A DNA stretch of 64,000 nucleotides. Source: Paragordius varius. Lineage: Eukaryota > Nematomorpha. The notes below the pieces were generated by a model that saw nothing but the letters and a program-made list of their open reading frames with translations, was not told where the DNA came from and searched no databases. Positions 10,339 through 22,973 of the stretch are shown piece by piece (position 1 is the first letter of the stretch; every line of letters begins with the position of its first letter). A program made the position numbers and the translations under genes. The stretch spans positions 8,742,001-8,806,000 of the forward strand of contig OZ176051.1 of assembly GCA_964247055.1 (NCBI GenBank), written 5' to 3'.

Positions 10339-12790
10339 TAGTTATTAAATTATCAAAAAAACATTAATTACCCCAATAATGATATAATTATAAAAAAACT
10401 GAAGAATGTGTCCATAAAAAATTTGATAAATCTTATATATAAATTAAGATTCTCATATAAGTTTAACCTATGGGTGATATTAGTAAGTTATTGCGACTGT
10501 GGTAAATGTTCCATATCAAAAATGGTAAAATTTGAGCATAATTTGGAAAATAATTTTTTTGAATGCGTCATTTCAAAATATAACTAAAATATATTATAAA
10601 TATATAAGCAAAAATATTTTTAATTAGTTGTGAGCTCTGAAAGTCTAAAATTTTTAAACCTGTCCGAAATAAGTTTTTTAAATGAAAAGGGCCAAGTGAT
10701 GATATTTTTTATAGCCAAGTAAAGCGAGTGGGTTTTAAACACTTTTCATTACTTATATAATTCAATAATTTTGAACGTTTCTATCACCGCACAATTTAAA
10801 TTTAAAGGTTTTCCCTTCAAACCCGGTTGATTTTATTCAACATCAATATATATAAAAATGTGTTTTTACGAAACGAGTTTTTCCGTTTACATCATCAATC
10901 AAAATAGCAAGAACTATGCCTCAATAAAATTTTGCTAAACAATAAACTTTTAAATGAAGTATACATTTTTCGAAATATATTTTTTGATTCCATAATCTGG
11001 CATACAAAAAATAATAAAATGCGTTTATTCTAAGAAAACTAGCCCAATTTAGTGGTGGGAAAATTTCGACTTTAGAGCCCATATTTAATAATTAAAATTT
11101 TTTATTTAATTGTTTACTTTTTTATAGTTTATCCTATATTTTAAAATCTTCGCAATAAAGCCTTCAGCTTCTTTTAAAAAATTTGTTAAATATTGCTATT
11201 TTACGATGAACAATTACCACAAAAATGATAACTCGCTTATACAAAAGAATTCTGATACATTTATATATCAGATTATCTTTTCATTGAAACCCCATGATAT
11301 GGTGGGCAGTATAGTCGTTTTTATTATTCCATGCTGTTTCTTTTATTTTAATAAGTGCTTTAAATTTTGGGTGAAATATAAAATATGCTTTTTAAACGTT
11401 CTAGGCTTCAAAATCTTAATTTTTTAGACGTCATTGCATTTCTTAATCGCTAATTCTGCATGTAAATAATGTATATTATGGTTAAATGTCATATTATTAT
11501 TACAAAAAGCACTAATGTATAACTCATGAATTTATATTTATATCCAAATCAGCTGTTTGTTTTAATTGTTTGTGGTTTAATTAGAAGATACAAAATTGTA
11601 TTAAAAAGCTATATAACATAATAATTATAAAGAATATTCAAAACAGTACTTTATATATAAATTAAATAACGGATAAAAAATCAACAAAAAAAGTTGGCTA
11701 GAATAAATGAAAAGGTAGGGAATCTCAAAATAAATGATTTTAGATAAATGATTAAAATAGACTATAAAATATTTTTAGAAAATGATTATTATATACATAT
11801 TTTTATAATAATTTATACTCGGTTATATTCATTGGCTTAGAAATTTCTTCAGTTCTCCACTCTAATCGATTGCATAAAACTACATATAAATTATATTAAT
11901 TTAAGTGTAAAATATATATAATATAAAACTGTAATAATAAATACATTTTGTAGTTTCATCCAAACCCGTCTCTGAGGTAGTTGATTCGGCATATATTATT
12001 CCACCTATTTGAATTTAAAGATGTTTAACAAAAATATATTAAACTTATCTGAGATTAGTTTCATTGTTATAAAATGACAGCATCTAAAAATATGACCGTC
12101 TCCAAAAAACTACTCAAAAATTATTAGTATTATTTAACACGTGATTGAACAATGATACAAAATTATTTTAATATTAGGTGAAGTTAGTTTCATTGTTTCA
12201 ATTGCTTCAATTAATAACTGTAATGTAAGAAATTTTATTGGTAAGTTTATTTTGTAATCATTATATTTGTATTCTATTTCGCCATATCTAGATATCCAAC
12301 ATTACTTAGTGACTTTTATCAGAACAAATAGTATTTTTATAGTAAACTTTTAAATTTAGCTTATGTATAAAAAATGTATATTTTTTTCAAATTTGCCCGC
12401 TGAAAGAAAATATTTTTATTTTATTGATTACTATGAACTTTTCACATTTGTGTCGGAAAATTGAAATGTAAGAGACAATTAAGTGTTCTTTCACTTTCTT
12501 ATAAGCTAAAGATAAAATGCTGATTTTCAATTGCTTAGCCTATTTGTTTTTTGCATCTATTAGTTCTTTTACATGGAGTTTACCCATTTTAAAGATTTTG
12601 AAAGCGTTTCATTCACACATAAATCCAAAAATGGAAAATATATTAATTCATTAATCTTTTGTATAAAAATTTGGTATATTATAATAATTATAAAAGCTAT
12701 ATGGACACTTTAAATAGAGATATGGTTTGATTAATTTTATTTTATTCATTGTAGTGTTTTTCAAGTTTTTAATAAAGTTACAAGACATAC
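10339..12790. other. Intergenic AT-rich DNA, no gene recognised
   Basis: A 73-codon open frame at 11206-11427 (+) is hydrophobic but has no splice sites, motif or plausible promoter. The phrase tttagagcccatatttaa near 11073 resembles ggagcccacatctaaa near 31857, which suggests a dispersed repeat. No RNA gene was recognised. Confidence 0.4.
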
Positions 12791-12839
12791 CTGTCGACAA
12801 AGTACAAATTACAACTAATAATTCCAAGAAAATACGCAT
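12791..12839 (-). CDS. Candidate signal-peptide first exon
   Basis: Minus-strand ATG at 12839 reads MRIFLELLVVICTLST and is then cut by a strong donor, TCGACAG|gtatgt, with exon end at 12791. The peptide is a textbook signal sequence: one basic residue, a hydrophobic core and small residues at the end. The exon ends with one extra base (phase 1). No phase-compatible acceptor with a clear coding exon was found downstream. The nearest coding exon on that strand, at 7850, needs two bases from its predecessor, so it does not join directly. It may be the first exon of an unrecognised secreted-protein gene, or chance. Confidence 0.3.
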
Positions 12840-13469
12840 GATATGATGGAATTTGTATATAAGGTTAAGGTTATATAACTATTGAAAAAAATTAATATTT
12901 GTTAAAAGAAAAAAGACTTAATCTGTAAATTAATATACATAACTAATATAAAGTTCACATGGAGTTTAAGGACCTTTTATCAAAATATAGTCAGCAGTGC
13001 TGATGTATGGAAATCTATTTTTACACGATAACGCATAGGTTAAAAGAATCACGTTCCATGAAAACACTGCAAAAATTTGGATAAAATTGTCAATAAATAA
13101 TAATAATAAAATATGTATATAGCTAGAGACATCCCATAATTCTAGTCATTGGTTCTTTTAAAATGGATGTGAATGCCGAAAAAAGGCGATACTAAATTGT
13201 AACTAGTAGATATTTTTTCATATAAACCCATTTTAACTACTTTCTAAAATTTAACGAAGTCTTAATCTTTCTATCCCCCTCTTTGGAGAATGGGAAGGAT
13301 TTACAATTAATTACATGTATTATTGTTTTAAATTTTATGACCCTAAATATGTTTAATCCAATAAACATTTTTTTGAAAAAATTAAGCCATACACATTAAA
13401 ATATGGAAACTATGTGGCGATTTAAAATTTATATTATATGCTTAAATATATGGGTCTAACCATTTAATA
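12840..13469. other. Intergenic, nothing recognised
   Basis: AT-rich sequence up to the left end of the first foldback-like element. No coding or RNA signal was seen. Confidence 0.4.
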
Positions 13470-14792
13470 TACCATTTCCCAGTCTAAATAAACGTTTTCC
13501 CAGTCAATCTAAACGTTTTCCCAGTCAATCGAAACATTTTCCCAGTCAATCGAAACGTTTTCCCAGTCAATCGAAACACTTTCCCAGTCAATCGGAACAT
13601 TTTCCCAGTCAATAAAAACATTTTCCCAATCAATAAAAACGTTTTCCCAGTCAATAAAAACGGTTTTATTTTGATGATAAATATCAAAATAAGATATAAA
13701 ATAACTTTCAACCATTATCAGCGTAATATTAGGATATTATTTTTTATAAAAACACAATTATTGAATGACAATTTTTCCAAGTATATCCCAGTGCACAATC
13801 ATTAATGACTTATTCTTTAAAGGTTATATTTTTGGAATTTGAGATGTTTTTAAGATAATATTTTTTATTTTATCGATGGATTTTAAACATAAATTTTACC
13901 CTAATTTTATAATATTTAACATTTGGTTGGAAGCCTAAGGTTTCCTTCCGAGTATCTTTGTGCGGGCCGCAAAAAATTTGGAAAACCATATGCAAAAATA
14001 TACCCACAAAATCTTAGTAATATTCATATTTCTTACGCAATTATTATGAATAAATCTATTAAATTGGTAATAAATTAAAAAAATTGTTATATTGGGTTTG
14101 TATTTTACAGGCTTATTAATCGAAAAATTATGTGAATGCCCGTATATATTTTTGGGGAACCGTGTGCTTTTTGAGTTAAAAATGCGGCCCGCGAAGGCAT
14201 TTAGTTACACCCTTGTTTTAGTCAAGTATCTTTTTTATTAAATATTTATAAATCAACAACATTTTTATCAAAAAATATTATCGTTTAGATATTTTTTCCG
14301 ACAGTATTTTTATAGACAAACCGGACATATTTAAAAATTATTTGAAGCGCGCAAATATTAATGCGCACCATCGATAAAACAAAAAATATTATCTTAACTC
14401 AAATTCCAAAAATATAGCATTTAAAGAATAAGTCTTAATGATTGTGCACTGGAATATACTTGGAAAAATTGTCATTCAATAATTGTGTTTTTTTATTTAA
14501 AATTATCACCATATATTACGCTAATAATGGTTAAAAGTTTTTATATTCTTGTTTTGATATTTATCATCAAAAATAAAACCGTTTTTATTGACTGGGAAAA
14601 CGTTTTTATTGATTGGGAAAATGTTTTATTGACTGGGAAAATGTTTCGATTGACTGGGCAAACGTTTCGATTGACTGGGAAAATGTTTCGATTGAATGGG
14701 AAAACGTTTCGATTGACTAGGAAAACGTTTCGATTGATTGGGAAAATGTTTCGATTGACTGGGAAAACGTTTATTTAGACTGGGAAATGGTA
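13470..14792. mobile_element. Foldback-like element FB-A1, 21-bp array termini
   Basis: Left end TACCATTTCCCAGTC at 13470, right end GACTGGGAAATGGTA at 14792, each flanked by TA (13468-13469 and 14793-14794). Inside each end is an array of a 21-bp unit, consensus ttttcccagtcaatcgaaacg: about nine units at 13475-13660, and the reverse complement at 14585-14785. Inside the arrays are matching inverted subterminal sequences (for example acaattattgaatgacaattttt on the left against its complement near 14465). The core contains a hAT-like segment with gcgggccgc and gcggcccgcg motifs. The 21-bp unit is seven codons and stays open in several frames, giving repetitive SIDWENV or FRLTGKT strings. These are not genes. 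No transposase is present. Confidence 0.75.
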
Positions 14793-16637
14793 TAACGCAT
14801 AAAACGAGATTGAAACGGCTTTAATAATTAACCATAAAAGTTTATACCTATGTTTATATTAGGTTAAGGTCTTTAGCCCATTTCGGGCAAAAATTAAACA
14901 AATTATGGCATTATTAATAAAAGATAACATTTTTGAGATTACCTTCTAATATTTTTTAACGTATTGAATGCTTGATGTTAAGTATAATTTCCCAGTTTAA
15001 ATAAACGTTTTCCCAATCATTCGAAACGTTTTCCCAGTCAATCGAAACATTTTCCCAGTCAATCGAAACATTTTCCCAGTCAATAAAAACATTTTTCCAG
15101 TCAATAAAAACGGTTTTATTTTTGATGATAAATATCAAAACAAGAATATAAAAATAACTTTTAACTATTATTAGCGTAATATATGGTGATAATTTTTAAT
15201 AAAAAAACACAATTATTGAATGACAATTTTTCCAAGTATATTCCAGTGCACAATCATTAAGACTTATTCTTTAAAGGTTATATTTTTGGAATTTGAGATG
15301 TTTTTAAGATAATATTTTTTATTTTATCGATGGATTTTAAACATAAATTTTACCCTAATTTTATAATATTTAACATTTGGTTGGAAGCCTAAGGCGGCCT
15401 TCCGAGTATCTTTGTGCGGGCCGCAAAAAATTTGGAAAACCATATGCAAAAATATACCCACAAAATCTTAGTAATATTCATATTTCTTACGCAATTATTA
15501 TGAATAAATCTATTAAATTGGTAATAAATTAAAAAAATTGTTATATTGGGTTTGTATTTTACAGGCTTATTAATCGAAAAATTATGTGAATGCCCGTATA
15601 TATTTTTGGGGAACCGTGTGCTTTTTGAGTTAAAAATGCGGCCCGCGAAGGCATTTAGTTACACCCTTGTTTTAGTCAAGTATCTTTTTTATTAAATATT
15701 TATAAATCAAAAACATTTTTATCAAAAAATATTATCGTTTAGATATTTTTTCCGACAGTATTTTTATAGACAAACCGGACATATTTAAAAATTATTTGAA
15801 GCGCGCAAATATTAATGCGCACCATCGATAAAACAAAAAATATTATCTTAACTCAAATTCCAAAAATATAGCATTTAAAGAATAAGTCTTAATGATTGTG
15901 CACTGGAATATACTTGGAAAAATTGTCATTCAATAATTGTGTTTTTTTATTTAAAATTATCACCATATATTACGCTAATAATGGTTAAAAGTTTTTATAT
16001 TCTTGTTTTGATATTTATCATCAAAAATAAAACCGTTTTTATTGACTGGGAAAACGTTTTTATTGATTGGGAAAATGTTTTATTGACTGGGAAAATGTTT
16101 CGATTGACTGGGCAAACGTTTCGATTGACTGGGAAAATGTTTCGATTGAATGGGAAAACGTTTCGATTGACTAGGAAAACGTTTCGATTGATTGGGAAAA
16201 TGTTTCGATTGACTGGGAAAACGTTTATTTAGACTGGGAAATGGTATAACGCATAAAACGAGATTGAAACGGCTTTAATAATTAACCATAAAAGTTTATA
16301 CCTATGTTTATATTGGGTTAAGGTCTTTAGCCCATTTCGGGCAAAAATTAAACAAATTATGGCATTATTAATAAAAGATAACATTTTTGAGATTACCTTC
16401 TAATATTTTTTAACGTATTGAATGCTTGATGTTAAGTATAATTTCCCAGTTTAAATAAACGTTTTCCCAATCATTCGAAACGTTTTCCCAGTCAATCGAA
16501 ACATTTTCCCAGTCAATCGAAACATTTTCCCAGTCAATAAAAACATTTTCCCAGTCAATAAAAACGGTTTTATTTTTGATGATAAATATCAAAACAAGAA
16601 TATAAAAATAACTTTTAACTATTATTAGCGTAATATT
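13807..16637. repeat. Near-identical tandem duplication, period 1,454 bp
   Basis: 13807-15183 and 15261-16637 match base for base over about 1,377 bases at a constant offset of 1,454; comparing by eye I found only a handful of differences (for example near 13950, 14268, 14866 and 15093). The 77 bases between the two copies (15184-15260) are an inverted match to the subterminal region near 14440-14520. The duplicated unit contains the right half of FB-A1 and part of a second, degenerate element end with the array at 14990-15115 or 16444-16568. The high identity indicates a recent event, probably unequal exchange between palindromic arrays. Confidence 0.85.
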
Positions 16638-17103
16638 AGGATATTATTTTTTATAAAAACACAATTATTGAATGACAATTTTTCCAAGTATATACCAGTG
16701 CAGAATCATTAATGACTTATTTTTTAAATGTTATATTTTTGGAATTTGAGTTTAGATAATATTTTTTATTTTATCGATGGTTATCATTAATATATGCGGC
16801 TAACCTAAAAAATCTATAGTTACGGAGGATTAATAAAATTTACAAAAATATACCATTTATATCACAAAGGTCATTTAACACTTTATATTGGATCTTAAAC
16901 ATAAATCTTACGCTAATTTAATAATATTTAACATTTGGTTGGGGGCCTAAAGCGGCCTTCCGAGTATCTTTGTGCGGGCCACAAAAAATTGGAAAAACAT
17001 ATGCAAAAATATGCTCACAAAATCTTAGTAATATTCGTATTTCTTACGCATTATTATGAATGAATCTATTAAATTGGTAATAATTAAAAAAAATTGTTAT
17101 ATA
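16638..17103. mobile_element. Remnant of an older foldback-like element core
   Basis: The sequence matches the core of FB-A1 (for example cggccttccgagtatctttgtgcgggcc and aaaatcttagtaatattcgtatttcttacgca) but is more diverged. It stops where the next element begins at 17104, at a run like aattaaaaaaaattgtta. The right half of this older copy was not found after 18487. Confidence 0.55.
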
Positions 17104-18487
17104 TACCATTTCCCAGTCTAAATAAACGTTTTCCCAGTCAATCGAAACATTTTCCCAGTCAATCGAAACGTTTTCCCAGTCAATGGAAACATTTTCCCAG
17201 TAAATCGAAACGTTTTCCCAATCAATCGAAACGTTTTCCCAATCAATCGAAACATTTTCCCACTCAATAAAAACATTTCCCAATCAATAAAAACGTTTTC
17301 CCAATCAATAAAAACGGTTTTATTTTTGATGGTAAATATTAAAACAAGATATAATAATAACTTTTAACCATTATTAGCGTAATATTAGGATATTATTTTT
17401 TTATAAAAACACAATTATTGAATGACAATTTACCAAGTATAATCCAGTGCACCATTAATGACTTAATCTTTAAAAATTATAATTTTGGAATTTGAGATGT
17501 TTTTAAGATAATATTTTTTATTTTATCGATGGTTCGCATTAATATTTGCCGAACGCTTGTCAGGTTTTTCCATAAAAATACTGTCGGAAAAAATATCTAA
17601 TTTTAAAAATATTTGATAAGATATTTGACTACTAGAGGGGTGTCCTACCAAAAGACTTCGCGGGCCGCATTACTCAAAAAGCACGGTGTTCCGCATTTGA
17701 TATATTTCATAAATAATTTTTCGATTAGATATAAGACTGCAAAATACAAAAATTTAACAATTTTTTTTAATTTGATACCAATTTAATAGACTCATTCAGA
17801 GTAATTGCGTAAGGAATATGAATATTACTAAGATTTTGTGGGCATATTTTTGCACATGGATCTCTATATTTTTAGTGGGCCGCACAAAGATACTCGGCAA
17901 TCCGCGTTGGGCACCCGGTGAACCAAATGATAAATATTATAAAATTAGGGTAAAATTTATTTTTAAGATCAATATGAAGTGTTAAATGACCTTTGAGATA
18001 AAAATGGTATATTATTTTTATTTTTAATATTTCATCCGTAACTATAGATTTTGTAAGTGCCGCAAATAATGCGAACCATCAATAAAATAAAAAATATAAT
18101 CTTAAAAACATCTCAAATTCCAAAAATATAATTTTTAAAGAATAAGTCATTAATGATTGTGCACTGGTATATACTTGGAAAAATTGTCATTCAATAATTC
18201 TGTTTTTATAAAAAATTATCACCATATATTACGCTAATAATGGTTAAAAGTTATTTTTATATTCTTGTTTTGATATTTATCATCAAAAATAAAACCGTTT
18301 TTATTGACTGGGAAAACGTTTTTATTGACTGGGAAAATGTTTCGATTGACTGGGAAAATGTTTCGATTGACTGGGAAAATGTTTCGATTGACTGGGAAAG
18401 TGTTTCAATTGACTGGAAATGGTTTCGATTGATTGGGAAAACGTTTCGATTGACTGGGAAAACGTTTATTTAGACTGGGAAATGGTA
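17104..18487. mobile_element. Foldback-like element FB-A2
   Basis: Left end TACCATTTCCCAGTC at 17104 and right end GACTGGGAAATGGTA at 18487, flanked by TA at 17102-17103 and 18488-18489. The left array has about ten 21-bp units (17110-17315); the right array has about eight (18295-18470). The core holds a hAT-like pair of motifs: aggggtgtcctacc...cgcgggccgc near 17637 and gggccgcacaaagatactcgg...gcacccgg near 17878. It is 1,384 bases long with no transposase. It sits inside an older relative (16638-17103), so the family inserts into itself. Repetitive open frames in the arrays are artefacts of the 21-bp period. Confidence 0.75.
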
Positions 18488-18489
18488 TA

Positions 18490-18786
18490 TTATGATGAAT
18501 ATTCAATAAAGATAAAACTTACTGAGTATTATCGAAATTCAATAATACCTAATATATTTATAATTTCCGACTTAAGCATTCTATGCAATTATCTAAAATG
18601 GCTCATTCAAAATTTGCATCATTAAATGTTAGTTCAATAGTTTATTGTGGAGTAATATAGTATGTATATTACAAAAATATGAGGAAAGCAAATAAAGAAA
18701 AATTTATCAATAATTTTATTTTTACATTTTTAATTATATTTAATGTAGGACTATATGTTAAAGTCTTCTATAAGAAACCAATAGAG
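18490..18786. other. Intergenic, nothing recognised
   Basis: AT-rich spacer between FB-A2 and a hAT-like end at 18788. No coding signal was seen. Confidence 0.35.
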
Positions 18787-18787
18787 A

Positions 18788-18960
18788 TCAGGGGTCGGCA
18801 ACCTAGGACTCGCGAGCCAAAATTTTCACGACGTGTGTTTTTTACATGGCTAGCCAGGGCATTTAGGAAAAATTAAAAATTAAATTTAAATTTAACCGTA
18901 AGCGGGCCGAAACGCGGCTTGTAAACAATGACTACTCTTTTGGTTGAATCATTTGATAAG
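18788..18960 (+). mobile_element. hAT-like 5' terminal fragment
   Basis: The segment starts CAGGGGTCGGCAACCTAGGACTCGCGAGCC, a form common at hAT ends (CAGGGG start, GC-rich cgcgagcc subterminal). No matching right end or 8-bp duplication was found nearby, so only one end is kept or the element was truncated by the LINE downstream. Confidence 0.45.
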
Positions 18961-19474
18961 GAATTTTTTGTATGAAATACATACAATATAACGTTGTTAT
19001 CTAATTTTCAGAAATTGCACGCGCGCGCGTTCGCCCATCTGACGCAACTTCAAAAACTAAAAATTCTTAATTAGTTTTATATCAAAATTGTTATTTATAC
19101 CAATTATTATAATTATCTATTGTTCTCTATTTATTTTCAAAATTTATTCTATCTATCAGTTTTTCTCATTCATTCAAAAAATGCGCGAAATTACCTTTAT
19201 AATATTTTTCATATATTTTATCTATTTATCGTTTTATTTGAATTATTTACATATTCCGAATTAAAATTCTTATTCCTCAGTTGTAAAGATGCGTATTTTA
19301 TTTCATTTTTATTTATTGATATATATTTATATATGTTTTTTTTATTATTATTATTTTTCGGTTAAAATTTTTGATTCTTTTTTAGTTGCATTTACATATT
19401 AGTTACTATATATTTTAGTGTTTATTTTCATCTATATTATTCTTCTAATTTATTGTATTTTTGTGTTTTGTTTT
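18961..19474. other. Spacer before the LINE, no gene seen
   Basis: It contains a short (GC)n-like run gcacgcgcgcgcgttcgccc near 19017 and then AT-rich DNA. The T-rich frame at 19120-19365 is hydrophobic only because of base composition. It may include the 5' untranslated part of the LINE. Confidence 0.3.
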
Positions 19475-22336
19475 ATGAGTGTTTTTTGTAAGATGTGCAG
19501 GCCAGCGGCCAGTCATTGCACGGAGGTAGGGGCCAATAGGGATAAGGAAGGTTGTAGAATGTGTTTTGCCAGTATAAATGTTGGTTCGTTAAAAAGTAAG
19601 TTATATGATTTAGTTGAAACTATGAGGGTAAAAAAAGTAAATTTTGTGCATTCAGGAGACCAGATACCGTGGAAATGGTACTAAGACGTTAGAAGGTAAT
19701 TATAAAATGTTTTATTCAGGTTCTACGGATGGTTACAGTGGGGTCGCCATAATAGTGTGTCCAAGATTTGCCAATCAAGCAATTGAGGTTAGACGTGCTG
19801 ACAGTAGAATTATAAGTGTCGACCTATTGTTAAATAGGAGGGTTTTTACTATCTTTAGCGTTTATGCCCCCCAGATAGGGTTAACTAAACCGGAGAAAGA
19901 TAAATTTTATAAGTTGTTAGACGCAGAAATGACTTTATTAACGAAAGACAGAGAAATTATATTTTGTGGTGATTTTAATGGGCACGTGGGACAAAATAGG
20001 AGAGGATTTGAGCCTTGGCACGGCGGAAAAGGTTACGGGGTTATAAATGAGAAGGGGCTAGTTTATTAAGATTTGCCCAATCTTATAACTTTGCTATAAC
20101 AAATACTTTTTTTACTAAAAGGGATAGCCACTTAATTACCTACGAAAGTGGAAATAAGAAGTCACAAATCGATTATATTCTAGTACCACGAAAGTCTTTA
20201 AAGTTTGTTTTGCACTGCAAAGTGATACCTAATCTGCAGATTAGCACACAACACAATTTAATTATGTGTAAATATATGACAGATATACCAATAAATGCCA
20301 AAAAGCCTAAGCTTATAGCCCCGAAGGTAATTAAATGGGATTCCCTAATAAACAGTAAAGAAAGATTTGTAGAAACGGTAGGCATACTAAACAGGAACAA
20401 GAATCCTGAAAGTGTTTGATCTCAGGTGGCAAACAAATAAGAGAGGCGGGAGTTAAGATGTGCGGAATGAAAGGTGGTAGAAATCAGGTTTATAGAGAGG
20501 CATGGCTGAAGACGAAAAAATAATTCTGACGAGAGAAAAGAAAAGCTTTTAAAATGTGGAGGTTTACCCACCAAGCAGAAGACAAGGAAAAATATAAAAG
20601 GATTAATAGGAACTTAAAAGGCTTGTAAGATTGGTCAAAAAAGAAAAGACGGCATCATTATATGAAGAGTTAAACAGTAGGCAAGGTTTAAACAAAGTTT
20701 ATAAAATTGCTCGACAAAGACACAGAAGAAAGCTGGACTTGCCCCCTTACGCGACAGCTATTAAAGATAAAAACGGCAAATTACTCGTTGAGGAAGCGAA
20801 AATATTGAAAAAGTGGAAAAAATATTTCCAGGACCTTGAATTGGGCGTCAGTGAAACAAGTTTACCCGAAACACCAGATTATATATATGCGCATATTGAA
20901 AGTATAACAAAAGAAGAAGTCCAGGCTGGTTTAGAAGAGATGTCAATAAATAAGGCTGCAGATCCAGACGATATCAACATAAACTGTTGGAAAATAATGT
21001 CAGAGAAAGGTATTGAATTTTTGAGGGATATTTTTAATAATGTAGTTACTACAGGCATGATACCAACCGAATGAAAGGAGAGTTTCACTGTTCCCATTTT
21101 CAAGGGTAAAGGAGATATTAATTGTAATAATTACAGAGGGATAAGATTGATGTCGCATACAATGAAGTTATTTGAGAAAGTACTAGAGAAAAGAATAAGA
21201 AAAATGGTTTTTATAGAGGGTAATCAATTTGGTTTTATTCCAGGAAAATCCACCATTGATCCGATTCACGCAGTAAGAAGGCTAATCGAGAAGCATATAG
21301 AAATGAAAAAGGAGTTGCATGGTATTTGTATTGATATTAAAAAGGCATTTTACAGAATACCTCGGAACACAATATGGTGGAGCTTAAGACGGAAAAAGGT
21401 CCCTGAAAGTTACATAAAGATTCTAAAAAGCATGTACGAATCACACCAAACCAAAATTAAAACACACCAGGGAATACAGGTCCTATTAAAATAAACGAAG
21501 GGGTCTATCAGAGGTCTGCAATCAGCCCGTTACTATTTATAATATGCATAGACGAAATTTCAAAAGAAGTGGGGCAATATGGTGGCTGGTATTTTCTTTA
21601 TGCAGACGACCTAATAGTGCTGTCCGACGAGTTGCATCAATTAAAAGAATTGGTAAATGGATTGATGTGTTACGACGATGCGGATTAAAAGTTAATAAAA
21701 TGAAAACGGAACTGATAAATTTTGGCGGGAAAAAACGAGAAATAGAATTAGAAGAAGGGTAGGTTTTAAAAGGTCAGGAGGAATGCAAATATTTAGGAGC
21801 GATATTAGCAGCAGATGGTTCTTTAACACTTGATATTAATTTAAGAATTCGAAATAGTTGGGCAAATTATAAAAAGATCTCAAATGTTTTGTGTGACAAA
21901 AACATTAACCTAAAAGTTAAGGGTAAGATTTACAGTGCTGTTGTACAACCAACAATGATGTACAACTCACAGACATGGGCAATAAAGAAATCAGAAGAGA
22001 GGCACTTTGAGGTTACTGAAATGAGAATGCCTAGATTGATGTGCGATGTAACGAGGAAAGACAAGGTGAAAAATATCTACATAAAAGGAAGTACGAAATC
22101 AAACCGGTAACGCAAAGATGATGGTAAATCGTTTAAGATGGTTCGGACATGTTGAAAGAAGAGATAATAATCACATTGTTAAAAAGATTGATGATTATAT
22201 TGTGAAAGGCAAGAGGGGAAAAGGGCGCCCTAAAACGCAATGGATAGATACAGTTAAGAGGGACATGGCAAAACTGAACCTAAAACGCGAAGACGCCTTA
22301 GACAGGGTTCTATGGCGAAATAGTTTACGGATATGA
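19475..22336 (+). mobile_element. RTE-like LINE, endonuclease and reverse transcriptase, decayed
   Basis: Plus-strand pieces run in domain order. The AP-type endonuclease includes INVGSLKSKLYDLVETM and CIQETRYRGNGTK near 19570-19680, FCGDFNGHVG near 19960 and KKSQIDYIL near 20160. The reverse transcriptase has FGFIPGKSTIDPIHAVRR near 21230, motif A GICIDIKKAFYRIP near 21325, a motif B remnant AISPLLFI near 21520, and the catalytic motif YADDLIVLSDE near 21600. The C-terminal part has YSAVVQPTMMYNSQTWAIKK near 21930 and RLRWFGHVERRDNN near 22133, then GKRGKGRPKTQWID. The layout fits RTE/BovB-like elements (CFDP2-like endonuclease). Roughly seven or more frame changes plus an in-frame TGA at 21072 (where Trp is expected) leave no intact ORF. 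The 5' end is uncertain. Confidence 0.85.
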
Positions 22337-22439
22337 CCACTCGAAAGAGTGATATCATATAATGTAATTATTATATAATTTTCAGAAGTAAGATGACTTA
22401 CCCGCTGAAAATTCCGAAAATATTTTTTGAATTGATAAA

Positions 22440-22710
22440 TTAAAACTAATGTTTTTGGCTGAAAAAGATAATTATAACCCAGAAATAAATTTTGGAAGGC
22501 TCTGCGATTTAGCTTTTATGGTTGATATCACGGCTTATTCAAATAACAAACATAACATTGCAAGGAAAAGAAAAGATCAACGATTCATTGGAGATATAAA
22601 AAGTTTCCAGCTAAATTAAATTATTTATTTTGCAACTCAAAAAGAATAATTATTCTCATTTGTCCACATTGCAATCGTTTATGACTAAAACGGTTAAACA
22701 ATGTCCCTCG
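22440..22710 (+). mobile_element. hAT transposase relic
   Basis: A plus-strand frame reads FGRLCDLAFMVDITAYSNN followed by a decayed KDQRFIGDIKSFQL. This parallels the hAT (ZBED5/GTF2IRD2-like) segment W-x-x-DLAFLxDIT-x-x-LNxLNxxLQGK...FxxKL. Only this middle segment is recognisable and no ends were found. The match is short, so confidence is moderate. Confidence 0.45.
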
Positions 22711-22904
22711 CATAATATTATAAAAAATTAATTTGGATAAAAATTGTCATCGGTTTCAAAATTTTTATGCACACGAAAAAGATATATTAATTTTTGAAAA
22801 TTCTTTTAATTTTAATATTGTATAAGCATCAGAAAATTTACAACAGAGTTTGCCAGTTAAAAATGCATATAAACATAATTTTGAATAAAATAATTTGGTT
22901 GCAT

Positions 22905-22910
22905 TTTATT
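22905..22910 (-). terminator. Candidate poly(A) signal
   Basis: AATAAA on the minus strand, about 64 bases past the stop of the small secreted-protein frame. Confidence 0.3.
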
Positions 22911-22973
22911 CAAATCTACCAGAAAATAAATTTACCAATATAAAAAATTTTGCGAAATGATTTGCACAAGCAC

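Noticed and set aside
11206-11427. 73-codon hydrophobic plus frame
   Set aside because: No splice sites, promoter, motif or poly(A) logic; the composition follows local T richness.
13484-13715. Repetitive open frames (SIDWENV, FRLTGKT) in the foldback arrays, also at 14485-14778, 15939-16232, 17044-17283, 18240-18473, 39220-39447 and elsewhere
   Set aside because: The 21-bp unit is a multiple of three without stops in several frames, so long repetitive frames arise automatically. They are open on both strands and in two frames at once, and no start context or domain supports a protein.
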